Source of the DNA: Chrysomallon squamiferum
Lineage: Eukaryota > Mollusca > Gastropoda > Neomphalida > Peltospiridae
Assembly (NCBI GenBank): GCA_012295275.1
Contig: CM022675.1
Location: 14,009,017-14,073,016, forward strand
Length of the DNA: 64,000 nt
Direction: 5' to 3'
Shown here piece by piece: positions 1-12,096 of this stretch. A program made the translations under genes and the position numbers. The notes under the pieces are model-generated. The model was not told where the DNA came from. It saw nothing but the letters and a program-made list of their open reading frames with translations, and did no database searches. The first letter of the stretch is position 1; each line of letters starts with the position of its first letter.

Positions 1-655
1 CGGTTGAGTTGTAAACAAGGAACATTTTAAACCCGTAGAGTTGCACTCACTGTTAAAGAATAGAAAAATGGGTATTGAAGATAATATCGCTAATACTGCC
101 TAGTTTTGTCTGTCAAAAGTTTAATGTCAAACTACACTTCAGAATTATTGTTGTTGTTGTTGTTATTATTATTATTATTATTAAATCGAATTATATCTTT
201 TTATATACAACAACAACAACAATAATAATAATAAGAAAAAAGGCACAAATAAGGGGATCAGATCGAAGTATAAGTTATGTTCTTGACGATGGAGCAGTTT
301 GTAAAAATAATAATATATACTTTTTCAGTTGTTTTAAAAAATAGTCGATAGAGGAATAAAATGTCTACCGAATAACTGACTATTTGAAATATTGATGATG
401 ATATAATTCAGTCTATTCGGGAAGTTAAATATAGAATTATTATGATAAAAATATGTTCAACGTTAATAAAGTAACGTTAATTTCAGTATACTGATTTGAT
501 TTAATTATAATCTAATAGTGAGCTGTAATTTAAAATGGCTAAAATGGCTATTCTTTATTACAGTTATATTCATTAGTTGATTTTGTTCATGATATTTGTC
601 ATTTTATTTTTCTCTCTTTTTGCAATTATTATTATTATTTTAAAGGTGTTTAATA
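1..655 (+). repeat. dispersed repeat family, module a, copy 1
   Basis: This segment matches, with many substitutions and indels, segments near 3,655-4,270 and 14,798-15,330, and in part 12,985-13,265. Shared landmarks in order are GAGTTGTAAACAAGGA, a TTGAAGATAATAT block, a Gtt/Att microsatellite, GCAGTTTGTAAAAATAAT, GAATAAAATGTCTACCGAAT, and GAGCTGTAATTTAAAATGGC. The short open frame at 75-344 is mostly Val/Ile from the trinucleotide run and is not a gene. The family is unidentified; no terminal repeats or coding domain were seen. Confidence 0.6.
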
Positions 656-834
656 TGCAACTACTAGATTAGATGACACAAATATTAAAATTTTGTTTGT
701 TTACTTTCAAAATTAAACATGATATCTGCATGTTAGTCACGTGATTCTTATTCAAGATTTATGTAGAACATTATAACAGGGCATTAAGAAAGAAACCGAA
801 ATAGAATGACATGAAATAAATAAATAAATAAATG

Positions 835-1420
835 TGAAATGTAGAGCTGGATGGAAGGTTATAAAATACAATTATCTATACGAATCAATATATCTTACGA
901 GGAATGTTTCCAGAGGGTTGAATCAAGACTAAACGCAGAGTGAGAGAGAAATACAAATAAACAGTGTCTGCTCTGACTTCTATGACACGAAAACAGAGTA
1001 GTCTTCCTTGCTCGATATACAAACTAAATCTCAATCACGAAAATTATAATTGTGTATGTGTTGTGTGTGTGTTATTTTAAGATATATATAGTCGTACTAA
1101 AAGAAAATGATATATAGCTCGCCCCTGTATATTGCTCATATCTTTTCGAGATAGTAGACAAATGATTTTGATAAACGTGTTATACTTAGAAGTGTGTTTA
1201 CACTGTCACCAAGCAACTAGAGTACCACACTCAGTGGTTACCTGTGACGTGTCCTCTTACAAAAATAGCACCTGACGTGTCTAAGCGGACGATAAGCAAA
1301 CGGCGTAGAATTTCTGAAAAATCTCTAGCTGACAAGATTCGAGTTTTACTTCCATTTCGATTGACAGGTAGGCACACCTTACATTACACAAACATAAAAA
1401 TAATAACAAAATTAAAATAT
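835..1420 (+). repeat. dispersed repeat family, modules d and f, copy 1
   Basis: Module d (835-985, around GTAGAGCTGGATGGAAGG and CAGTGTCTGCTCTGACTT) recurs at 5,524-5,690. Module f (1,075-1,295, around TGTCACCAAGCAACT and GTGTCCTCTTAC) recurs at 5,728-5,945 and, in part, at 11,645-11,770. Within module f, 1,244-1,370 is open and encodes DVSKRTISKRRRISEKSL, then a TTTCGATTGACAG/GTAGG junction that resembles a splice donor. The other copies have lost parts of this frame. It could be an old duplicated exon or a piece of a transposon; no family is recognised. Confidence 0.5.
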
Positions 1421-2475
1421 AAAAAAATGTAGAAAGTTTATGATAAGCTATTGGTTAAATATAATCATCATTAATAAAGTAACATGTTCATTTCTGTATT
1501 GACACAATTATAATCTAATATTGAGCTGTAATTTAAAATGGCTAAATGATTCAACTTATTACAGTTATATTGATTCGTTGAAATTTTCTTGATTTTGTCT
1601 TTTGTTTTCTGTTGTGTTGTTGGAACTTTATTATTAATACTCACTTTTCTCTGTTCTTACATTTAAAAAAAAAACAAGCTCACTGGTCACGGTCACTGCT
1701 TCTTTAGGATTAGACAACGTTACATGATCTAGACATGTATCTCCTTGAAATACGTAACTTGAGTTTTGTCACGTAGGCATGAATTAGCAAAGAACACAGT
1801 TTATTGTAATGCAAATGGATATAGTGTATTTTCTCACTGAAATTGTTTTGACAAAAGGTCATGAAAGATTCATGTTAGGTTGCTAAATTTCTTGTTTTCA
1901 TTAAATTGAGAATTTAAAGCAATAGTACGATATTAATTAATTGGTATCGTCAAATACTGATGCTCATGTAGTTCAGTGTATTTGGGTATAGAAAAAATAA
2001 ATAAAAAAATATATAAATAAAAAATTAAAATTTTAATAAAAATAAAATAGAAAAAAATGTAGAAAATTTATGATAAACTATCGGTTAAGTATATTTTCAA
2101 GATTTAGTCACCATTAATAAAGTAACATGTTAATTTCTATATTTTTACAATTATAATCTAATACTGTAATTGAAAAAGGCTAAATGGATATTACTTATTA
2201 CAGTTATATTGATTCGTTGATATATTCTTGTTTTTTGTCTTTTGTTTTCTGTTGCGCATGTGGAACTTTTATTTTTGAGTGTAATCCTAAATAATACAAA
2301 AATTAAATGTAACTGTTTTCTTTATCAACTCACTCTTCTCGACAGTAACATGTTCATGCATGTTCATTTTGTTGTGTCGCTGTGCATTTTTAATTTAGAA
2401 ATGTAATCTTTTTAAAGATCTAATACAGCAGTTAAATATCAAAGACGTTACCAGACAATAAGTACATTAAGTACA

Positions 2476-2476
<1 letters not shown>
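1421..2476 (+). repeat. AT-rich tract with module c, copy 1
   Basis: The segment at 1,673-1,810 (CAAGCTCACTGGTCACGGTC through GCAAAGAACACAG) recurs at 4,555-4,690 and 13,545-13,690. Two shorter blocks (TAATAAAGTAACATGTT, then TAATCTAATAYTG) appear at 1,472-1,545 and again at 2,113-2,200, so module a has also been duplicated locally. No gene is visible. Confidence 0.45.
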
Positions 2477-2506
<30 letters not shown>

Positions 2507-2524
2507 TGTATGTATGTATGTATG
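2477..2524 (+). repeat. (TATG)n microsatellite
   Basis: About eleven near-perfect TATG units ending in a short GCAT run. The overlapping open frames of Met-Tyr-Val-Cys come only from the repeat. Confidence 0.95.
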
Positions 2525-3650
2525 CATGCATGCATGTATTTGTGGCTATCTGTGTGTATGTTTCTGTGTGTATGTGTAAAGAGAATAACCAGTTATTTCT
2601 ATGCTTTCCTCCATGTCAAACTACAGTTACTTATAGTTATTATTATTATTATTATTATGGTGGTGTTGTTGCTGTTTTTTTTATATTTTTTATGGGTTTT
2701 GTTTTTAAAGTGTTTATACCTCTGTTGATACTTAGATCGCATATTAATAGTGTTTAAATATTCTCATAGTTGTTAAGTGTTTACTGAGTAATTTTCAGTG
2801 GATTTTTTATTTTGTTTTTGTTTTAGTGGACTGTTTCATTTTCTAAAATAGAGTGCTCGAAAACACGTGTACACTAACGCACGGACATACATGCACATTC
2901 GCAACTGTAAGTATACAGATGTTTACAAACTCTAGAAAACATACATGTAGAAAACAGACATATAAGTCGACATACAATAACACACCCACAGCCAAACGCA
3001 TTATATATATATACATACATACTTACATAATTTAAAGTTATTTATAATTAATAGTAATTTGAGAAAAGAACGAAACAGAAGAAAATGAAAAATATAAAGA
3101 AATGAATGTTAATACGAATGGTTTTAAAATAAAACTTATCAGAGTTTATTTTCTGTATATTGTCGTGTTTTATATGGATAAATTAATGCAAAAATCATCG
3201 TAGCTGCAGAATACCTATCTCTTTGGTATTAAAGCATCGAATTTCTCAATTCTTAAACACGAGAAAAGTAAGTAAATTTAAGTTATTAATTCGATATTGT
3301 GAAGAACTTTGTAAAGCACGATATTATTGTTTACTACACGTAGTTGGTGCCTTTCATCCCGCTACCCCTATATTCTTTTCGTCTCTTTCTTACCCTGCAA
3401 GCAAAAATGTTTCAACAAATTTGTATAAATGGTAAAGTTCTAGCCGAACTCAAATTAATGGTTGACCTCAATTGTGACCTCAAAATAACAACAAACTTGT
3501 TTCTAAAATCATTTCAGTCACCGTTCTTATTGTTGTTGTTGTTGCTGTTGTGGTTGTTGCTATAGTTCTTATTATTATTACTATTTTTAATATTATATAT
3601 TTTACTGTGCATAGTATATGTATAAATACTTATAACATAAGTTGATCATG
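2525..3650. other. AT-rich intergenic sequence, no gene seen
   Basis: Contains short ATT and GTT microsatellites. A block at 2,770-2,890 (TTTTCTAAAATAGAGTGCTCG followed by ACAC-rich DNA) is repeated near 10,745-10,830. The small open frames in this interval have no recognisable domain. Confidence 0.5.
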
Positions 3651-3654
3651 TTCA

Positions 3655-4270
3655 TGGTTGAGTTGTAAACAAGGAGAATTTGAGACCTGTGTAGAGAATA
3701 CCAAAACATGTTGTTATACGAGTATTGAAGATAATATGACTCATGCTGCTTAGTTTTGTCTGTGAAACAGTAGGTCAGATTCTGAACCATTAAAATCAAA
3801 CTACACTTCATTACTATGATTGTTGTTGTTGTTGTTGTTGTTATGAACTCGAATTATATCTTTGTACACAAAACAACACAAATAATAATAATAATAAGAA
3901 GAAGAAGAAGAAGAAGAAGAGGAAAGAAAGAAAGAAAGAAAGAAAGAAATCGCGAATAAGAGAAGCGATGTCTAAGTATAAACACTATTGATGAACGAAC
4001 AGTTTGTAAAAATATTAATATTCTTCAATTATCATATAAAATAGTTGATGGAGGAATGAACTATCCACGGAATAACTGATTATTTGGAATGAATAATTGA
4101 AATTAAAATTAATTGGTTTCGTCAAATATTGTAATTCGGGAAGACGAAAATTTTTGTTTTCAAAGTTGAATGACCCGTAATAAAATAACAGGTTAATTAC
4201 TATACTGGTACAATTATAATCCAATACAGATTTGTAATTTAAAGTGGCTAAGATGAATATTTCTTGTTAC
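3655..4270 (+). repeat. dispersed repeat family, module a, copy 2
   Basis: Same landmarks and order as 1-655, including GAGTTGTAAACAAGGAGAAT at the start and TTTGTAATTTAAAGTGGCTA at the end. An AAG/AAAG microsatellite occupies 3,895-3,950. The minus-strand open frames here are not conserved in the other copies. Confidence 0.6.
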
Positions 4271-5430
4271 AGTTATATCCATTAGTTGATATTGTTCTTG
4301 TTTTTGTCTTTTGTTTCCTGTTGTGTTTTGTTTTCGGAATTTTTATTATTTTTAAACTATTTAATATGGAGTATATTCTCGTTAAAATTATTTTTTACAA
4401 TGGTCATGGAAGATTCACGTTAGTTTAAAATTAAAGTTATTTTTTTCATTAATGAAATGGTTTCTTAAATAATAATGGTACAACATTAAGTACTTGGTAA
4501 TTTTTTTAGAATGAAAAGCTTATTATTAATACCCAGTTTTCTCTGTTCTTACATTTCAAAACTAAACAAGCTCACGGGTCAAGGTCATGCTACTTTAAGA
4601 TTAGTGATCCTCACCTTCTTGAAATATTGGCATGAGTTTTGTCACGTAGACACGAATTAGCAAAGAACACACTTTACTGTTTTACAAGTCTTTATTATTT
4701 TGGCAGGTTTAAAAATAAGCGATTAAATAGAAAGATTTTGTATATATACACACAAAATCTTTGATTTTCTTCTAATTAAATTTATTTTTGAGAAGAGTTC
4801 ATGAAAGATTCGAGTTGGTTATTGTTAAATTTCTTGTTTCCATTGAATGAAATTATTTATTAAATTACGATATTGCGATGAATTAAGGAATTAAACCAAA
4901 GATAAACAGTACCATATCAGCTTATTATTATTCAGTATTTGTCACTGTCACGTGTTCTGTCTCTGAAGAAAGAAATAATAATTTGGAAGATTAAATAAAT
5001 TTACTAGACAGAGTCTGTTCTTATTCACACAGACAAATTCACCTTAAAGTGGAAGAGATACAGTTATGTATACTGGTAAAACAAAACGTAAATGTATTAT
5101 TATAGTCACTGCTGTATATGCGTATCAAATATTTCAAACAAAGGAGGTACTGGGCCACAGCTTGCCCACCTCGTGAACGCTCCTGGATTTACTGTCAAGA
5201 CGAGGTAAATACACTGTACCCGAAATAAACGGATTGCATAGAACGACCCACCCCATGATCACAACAGATTTGCGTTTTAATGACGTGAATTAAGGTTATT
5301 TATAGATAACTGTAATTTTATGAAAGAAGAAAGAAACGAAATGAACGGTAATATGAAAGCTTTCAATGCTATTCATCTTTTATGTAGAAAATTATACAGG
5401 ATATCAGAAAAGAAACCCAAACAGAATATA
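4271..5430 (+). repeat. dispersed repeat family, modules c and e
   Basis: 4,555-4,690 is module c. 4,970-5,240 is module e: ACTAGACAGAGTCTGTTCTT, TGGAAGAGATACAG, then GGCCACAGCTTGCCC through GTAAATACACTGTACCCGA. It is matched at 16,640-17,010 by the same blocks in the same order. No coding domain seen. Confidence 0.55.
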
Positions 5431-5439
5431 TATATATAG

Positions 5440-5440
5440 T

Positions 5441-5514
<74 letters not shown>
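5440..5514 (+). repeat. (GATA)n microsatellite
   Basis: About 18 uninterrupted GATA units, followed by CATACATA. Confidence 0.95.
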
Positions 5515-5990
5515 CATACATAAATGCGAAATGTAGAGCTGGATGGAAGGGTATAAAATAAAATTATCTTTACGAGTCAGTGTATTTTACCAGGAACGTT
5601 TCAAGAGGCTGAACGAAGACTAAACGTAGAGTGAGAGAGAAATAAAATTAAATAATTAAATAAACAATGTCTGCCCTGACTTAACAACTCTTAATAATAA
5701 CGCTATCTGTGTGTGTGCGTGCTATTTTAAGCTATATTTAAGCTTACTAGAAGAAAAAGATATACAGCTCGCTCCTGTACACTGCTCATATCTTTTTGAG
5801 CAGGATTATAAACCACTTTGAAAAATGTGCTATAGTTGATCGTGTTTACATTGTCACCAAGCAACCAAACTAACATGATACGTGCAAACCTGTGACACGT
5901 CCTCTTACTAAAATATTACCTGGTGTGTCTATGCGGGCGATTCACAGAGCTGACAGGGTTTCGTTTTTACTTCGATTTCAAAACGTTTTA
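5515..5990 (+). repeat. dispersed repeat family, modules d and f, copy 2
   Basis: Matches 835-1,370 block for block. The exon-like frame seen at 1,244-1,370 is shortened here by a deletion after TCTATGCGGGCGATTC, so if it was once coding, this copy is broken. Confidence 0.55.
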
Positions 5991-6950
5991 CTATACTGCT
6001 ATTAGTAATTAATGTTGATTACTTATTTCATAGCATAAAATTAATCACTTCATTTTTTGTTATTTTGTTTTATTTTATTTTATTTTATTTATTTATTGTT
6101 CTTTTAACGGCGAACCCGGATTCTAACATCAGAAATCGGCTCACGATTGCGTTTTCATTTAAAAATGATATAATCAACATTTATGAACTAATAAAATTGC
6201 TTTATAAATAAATTTATAAATAACGAAAACAAAAAATTATTTATTTTATTATTGTTTAATAAATCTTTTTTCAGTGAATAATAAAGAGTCGAAATATATC
6301 TTTCTATAATCAGAAATATAATGATATTAATAATACTAATACTACTAATAATAAAAAGCAGGATCATATACGTATATGTTATTCAGTTATCTCATAAACC
6401 AATCAATGGAGGAATAAATATCTACCGAATGTAAAAATAAAAATACAAAATGAAAATTAATTGGTTGTGTCAAATATTAATGCTGTTGTAAATTAGTCTC
6501 TTGATGAAGTTACAAAAGTGTAGAATAGTTATGAATTGCAATTGAAAATGCTTTCAGTATAAAACAGTTTCAAATTTAGGACAGATTTGTGATATAAATT
6601 TATTACTTTTATTTATTTATTTATTTATTACTATTATTTTTTTCTGATCGTTTAATATAGAATTTGTTCTCATTAATATTATTGTTGACAAGCTCATGAA
6701 ACATTCGCATTATTAGACATCTTGAGACAACAACCAATTTTTTTTTTTTTTTTTGTAATGATAAATAATACAAAAATTAAATGTGGTTAACTGTTTTCTT
6801 TTTCAACTCACCGCTCTGGATAGTAACACCTTCACGCGTGTTGATTTTGTTGTCACTATAGATCTTTACGTTTTTAAATGAAAACTGTTTTAAGACCTAA
6901 ACTAACAGTTAAATATCAAAGAAGTAACTGAGCAATAAGTATGTATGCAT
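5991..6950. other. AT-rich intergenic sequence with a diverged module a remnant
   Basis: A weak match to module a lies at 6,400-6,560 (GGAGGAATAAATATCTACCGAAT, then AATTAATTGGTTGTGTCAAA). The rest is AT-rich with TTTAT-type simple repeats and a T18 run near 6,738. No gene. Confidence 0.4.
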
Positions 6951-6954
6951 GTAG

Positions 6955-7165
6955 TTTAGGGTTTTTAATATTATCTGTCTTATGTACGTTTGAATAGACT
7001 CTGTACATAGACAATATTCGGGAACGCACTGGCGCAGAAGGACAAAGTCAAATCACGACCTCACAAACGCGTCAGACGCCGCTGACGAAACTTGAACGTA
7101 TGGCAACCATTTGCCCGCACTAACAAGGCGGACGATGTTACAGTTCGGCTACCGAGACCCCCTAA
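6955..7165 (-). mobile_element. tRNA-derived SINE-like element, copy 1
   Basis: Read on the minus strand, this has an A-box-like TAGCCGAACTG (7,141-7,151) and a B-box-like GTTCAAGTTTC (7,086-7,096). A unique body follows, ending in TCTATTCAAACGTACATAAG. The body is repeated at 7,285-7,455, and the pairing of A and B boxes with a shared body fits a tRNA-derived SINE. The boundaries and family are uncertain. Confidence 0.5.
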
Positions 7166-7284
7166 ACAAAATTGCTCAATAGCCGAGGTAATCATCCATG
7201 CCCACTAAGCACGCCGTTCTTTGTCTTTCGTCATTTTTGCATACATCTTTTTTTTGTGGGAAACCTGGCAGTGGCAAATATCTG

Positions 7285-7455
7285 TTTTAGGATTTTTAAT
7301 ATTCTGTCTTATGTACGTCTGAATAGACTCTGCACATAGACACTATTCGGGGACGCACTGGCGCAGGAGGACAAAGTTCAATCACGACCTCACAAACCCT
7401 GGCGAGACTCGAACCAATGGCACCCATTCACCCGTACGCCGAGGCGAATGATGTT
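7285..7455 (-). mobile_element. tRNA-derived SINE-like element, copy 2, head truncated
   Basis: A direct repeat of the body of 6,955-7,165 with scattered substitutions. The minus strand carries a better B box, GGTTCGAGTCTC (7,404-7,415), but no clear A box before the neighbouring AT-rich sequence begins. It abuts the 3' end of the minus-strand LINE. Confidence 0.5.
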
Positions 7456-10400
7456 TTTTTAATTTTGTTTATATTTTGTTTATATATATTTTTTTATTAT
7501 CTTTATTGATATAATCAATAGTTGTACATAAATAAAAATAACATTAAAACAATAAATAATAACAATAAAAAATAGGCATGCACTCACACACTTACTCACA
7601 CTCACACGCACACATACTTATTTACTCAGAACTTTCAGATATATTAATACGTATTCTACAGTAAAAAAAATAAAAATATTTTATTCATTTTTATGATAGA
7701 GTGATATTTGTTATTTACAGTAAAGGATATTTTGTCATCTTTTAATTTAGAAAAACATTATTCTTAATATATTTGTTAATAAAATTGAAAGTTTGTTTTA
7801 CAGATTTCAAAGCACTAATAGACATAATTTCTAAAAAAAAGTGTTTTATTAATGTTTGTTCCTTTCAGTTGAGCTATCACACACCTCTTGAACACTGATA
7901 TTCTATAAATTGAAAGAACAATATTAATAAATTTTATTGAACAATTTTCAATTCTTCGATAACATCCATATATTAATAGCCTTTTTTGATTGACCTAACG
8001 AAAACCCTGTTTTCTTAAATATTTGAATACATATTTCATGACAGATAGATATTAATTCCGACAATTTTTCACAATACAAAAATAAACGACACAAATCTTC
8101 ACCATTCTTCAAACACACTGGACATATACTAGATGAGATTTTTCCATGTCTACATAATTTACTATATGTATATATTACATGATGAGCTGTTCTATAAATT
8201 CAATAAATTTATCACTGTAGGGTATCCATTACCAAACTGGTTTCCAGAATATATTAACACCAAGCTCAGTCCTTTTTCCTTCACAAATAGGGGATTTAAA
8301 ATTTTTGAAATTAAAATAGAATAAATTATTTTAATTCTAAATGTACTGACATTTATCGTTTCATTATTATGAAAGAGAAATAAATCTTTATTAGATGTTA
8401 ATCTTTTAGCATTTCTTATAATATAACTTTTCCATTCATATGGAAGTGATTTCAGAATAACATTGTAAGCAATATAAATATCAACTAATTTGACCATACC
8501 ACTTTGAATAAAAGAACTAAATGGTAATAATTTGTTTTATATTTAATGAATGGATTCTGAAAAAGTGGTTGAGACAATATTTCGTCTGGATCACGTAGGC
8601 ATATACGTTCCCAGTTATTTACATAGTCCCAAGCTGATAACATTTCAGCATAAAAAGATTTGATATCATTTAAAGCGTCTTTACTGTAAACTATCTTAAA
8701 AATGTCGTAATTTAAATTCATTTTCATATATTTTCCAAGAAACACTGACTTTGTTTATTTCAAAACATTTAAAAAATTATTATCAAAATATTTTTTTAAC
8801 ATTTTAATAGGAAAAGGTATTTTCTTTAATGAAACATCTTGAATATTTAGCCCACCCGACATTTTATTTCCAATTATTGTTGAATATTTTATTAAAGGTG
8901 TTTTTCCTTCCCACATAAATTCACAAAATATCTTGTGAATTTCATTTTCTACCCAATTAGGTACATTTATGGTGCTAATGATATACCACAGTCTAGATGT
9001 TAATACAGTATTCCATACTTCTGCTTTTCCTTGTAATGTAAATTTCCTTTGACTCCATAAATTAACTAAATTACAAATTTTATCTATTTTATTTTTCCAG
9101 TTCAACCTTTCACCTTTTTTAACATATATACCTAGAATTTTAACACACAGTTTATTTATCGATATCGAAATGTTAAAAGATATATTTTCTTTCATGGTCT
9201 TACCAAGTACTTCTGACTTATCTATACTGACTTTTGCCCCTGTAGCTCTACAATACATATTTATTGTATTAAAAACAGATTCTACTGACTGAGCATCGCA
9301 GACAGTTACTGTAGTATTATCTGCATGCTGAAATAATAAATAATTAAATTCATTTGTTATTCTAATTCCATTCATGCTATGTCTTTTTTTAATTAAATTA
9401 TTTAAGGCTTCAGATACAATAACACAAAGCATCATTGATATTGGACATCCTTGTCTAACACCTCTTGTAATATTAGAGAAATGTGTTAAATGTCCATTCA
9501 TTTTAACACAACTTTTTATATCATTATATAGTATATTAATCCACATTATAAAATTATCACCTAAATTGAATTTTTTCAGACTTTTAAAATAAAACTATGT
9601 GACAATATCAAAAGCTTTTTCTTGATCAATTTTAGCAATATACCTTTCAATATTATTTAACTCGACAATATCTATAACATCTCATATTGACATAATATTA
9701 TCAGCAGTATCTCTTCCTTTTGCACAACAGCATTGTTCTGATGAAATAATAGTTGACATAACCTGTTTAAGATGATTTGCAAGAACTTTAGAAATAATTT
9801 TATAAGCTGAAATTTTGTAGGTCTGCTTTATTTCCTTTCTTCTTGTACAAAGGACTAATTAACCCTTTTTTCATACTACGCAACAACATTTCTTCTTTTT
9901 GAATTGACATAACTACTTTATGAAACAAAATTTTCAAATTTTCCCAGAATTTAACATAAAATTCAACAGTTAGACCATCCATACCAGGTTATTTATTTTA
10001 TTCATTTCTTTTAAAGCATTCATTAATTCTTTAATTGTAATGTCTTTTTCACAGTTTTCAATTTCAGATTCCTTTATTTTATTTGATATTAAATTTATTA
10101 TTTCTTCCTGTTTAATAATATCTACATTTTCTTGTTAAATAATTTAGAATAAAAGTCATAAGCATATTCTAATATGTCTTATGTTTTTCTAGTTAATCAA
10201 TTTACTGTTTTTAGTTCTTTAATAGAATTTGATTACTGTTTTGATTTTTTTAAACTGAGAAAAACGATGTATTTCTAACCATAACTAGATTCCACTGAAC
10301 TTTAGATCTTAAAATAGCACCATTACACTTTGATCTCTCAATTAATTTTACTTTTTTTTCTAAAATGTGTATGTTACTCAAATCATGATGTTTATTTACA

Positions 10401-10700
10401 GCTAGTTTATTCTCGTTTTAAAGCATCTTGTATATCATAAAATTTCGTTGTCAAATTTTCTCTTATTTATTGCAAAATATCTTGCACAGGTTTTCATTTT
10501 ATATTTTAAGCTATCCCACCAAACAGTAGGTTGAGTCTGTAACAAAGGACACTTAAATGCACTATTAATTACTTCAACCATAGCTTTACAGAAAAGTTAA
10601 TCTTTCAACAAACCAAATACCTTGACCTCTTTCGAAACGAGAAGAATCTATTTCATGCGATAAAAGATTGTAATCACTAACCGAGGTATAGGATATGTAT
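7456..10700 (-). mobile_element. 5'-truncated non-LTR retrotransposon (L1/Tx1-like), dead
   Basis: On the minus strand the pieces run in LINE ORF2 order. First comes an endonuclease tail (about 10,690-10,590, VSDYNLLSHEIDSSRFERG). Then follow a WWDSLKYKMK linker (about 10,530-10,490), a segment with GLISPLYKKKGNKADLQNF (9,800-9,982), the reverse transcriptase core (8,755-9,546), and C-terminal segments to about 8,000. A cysteine-rich part near 8,100-8,190 reads CPVCLKNGEDLCRLFLYCEK, typical of the zinc-binding tail of these elements. Frameshifts and stops separate the pieces. The sequence upstream of the endonuclease tail is missing. The clade is assigned from motif memory only. Confidence 0.8.
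8755..9546 (-). pseudogene. reverse transcriptase core of the LINE
   Basis: A 263-residue open segment. GVRQGCPISMML is the conserved RT motif before the catalytic block. The expected FADD catalytic motif reads HADN (in LLFQHADNTTVTV), so the second catalytic aspartate is asparagine and the enzyme should be inactive. LGIYVKKGERLNWKNKI and the IFCEFMWEGKTP region are the usual thumb and post-RT segments of L1/Tx1-type proteins. The segment downstream (8,485-8,745) continues the protein after a break. Confidence 0.85.
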
Positions 10701-10832
10701 GCATTACTTATAAACTGTTCGGTGTTTATAGATTGATTTTCCGTCTGTTTTCCTTCATTCTTTTAGTGTGACTGTCATTTTCTAAAATAGAGTCCTCGCA
10801 AACACGTCCGCACAAACACACACATATAAATA

Positions 10833-10863
<31 letters not shown>

Positions 10864-10972
10864 ATGAATAAATACATATATTTATATGTATGTGTATTTG
10901 TATGTGTGTATGCATGTATGTGTATATATGTATGTTTAAATATCAAACGAAATATGAAAATAAACGGAAGTC

Positions 10973-11009
<37 letters not shown>

Positions 11010-11300
11010 AAGTCCAGATCAAGGACTGATGGATTTATTTTCTGTATGTTTGCAGTTTAGTGTTTAACATTCAGAACATTAAGCTAAAACTCGTCTCAGC
11101 TTCAATATGCCGAACTGTCAGTGTCCATAGTCAAAGGACAGTTGCTGATGTACATAATGTTAAAGTTCTGTTACAAGCAATAAAAACAATCAACATGGTT
11201 ACAGAACGAACTGTACCAAGAGGAACATGGTGCATATTAGTAGGCTAACATTCTTCATGTTGTATGCAGAAATATAGAATCTTAAATAAATAAGTACCTC
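10701..11300. other. intergenic, simple repeats, no gene seen
   Basis: Holds an AAAT microsatellite (10,835-10,865), a TATG-rich stretch and an AAT run (10,975-11,007). The block at 10,745-10,830 repeats 2,770-2,890. Short open frames have no recognised domain. Confidence 0.5.
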
Positions 11301-11301
11301 T

Positions 11302-11316
11302 GTGTGTGTGTGTGTG

Positions 11317-11391
<75 letters not shown>

Positions 11392-11407
11392 ATATATGTA
11401 TATATAC

Positions 11408-11490
<83 letters not shown>

Positions 11491-11492
11491 CA
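11302..11492. repeat. (GT)n and (TA)n microsatellite
   Basis: A GT run (11,302-11,318) followed by about 170 bases of almost pure TA with short GTATG/CATAC interruptions at 11,383-11,421. Several Ile-Tyr-Ile-Tyr open frames on both strands are artefacts of this repeat. Confidence 0.97.
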
Positions 11493-11639
11493 TAAATACA
11501 TACATTAAGGGTCGTCATTCACTACCAGTCTACTTTAAAAAATAAATAAAATAAAATAAATAAATACATAAATTTGTACATAAACATATATGGTGGTGAT
11601 GATGATGATGATGATAATAATAATAATGATAACCAAACT

Positions 11640-11800
11640 CCCTTTATTACAGAGATAATAGAACATTCCACATTTGTGACGTGTCGTCTTGCCAAAAAAT
11701 TACCTGATGTATCCAAGCGGATGTCTGACAGATCGAGCAGACGGCACATAACTTGTTAGTCTACGAGACTGGAGTTTTACTTCCATTTATACTGCAGGTA
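11640..11800 (+). repeat. dispersed repeat family, module f, copy 3
   Basis: Matches 1,240-1,372. Shared text includes GTGACGTGTCGTCTTGCC, TTACCTGATGTATCCAAGCG and GAGTTTTACTTCCATTT, again ending at a donor-like CTGCAG/GTAAGC. This copy reads LPDVSKRMSDRSSRRHITC and then a stop, so it is not an intact frame. Confidence 0.5.
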
Positions 11801-12065
11801 AGCAATATTTACACTATACTGTTCTGAGTAGTCACTGTTGATTGTTTATTTATTTCACAGTAAACCGAGTTATCAAGTATCTTTGGAACCTCGGACACTA
11901 GCACCCAAAAACTCGACTTTCATTCGTGTTTTTCTTTTTAAAAAAAACGATTACGAAGCAATACACTAAAGAACCAGGACAAAATATCATTTTATTTAAA
12001 AAAAAAATAAAAAATAATATTTGTTACTCGGTTTAGCTAAATAAAAAAAAATAAAAATAAAAAAA

Positions 12066-12096
<31 letters not shown>

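Noticed and set aside
11199-11545. Several open frames of Ile-Tyr repeats on both strands
   Set aside because: They are translations of a TA microsatellite and carry no domain.
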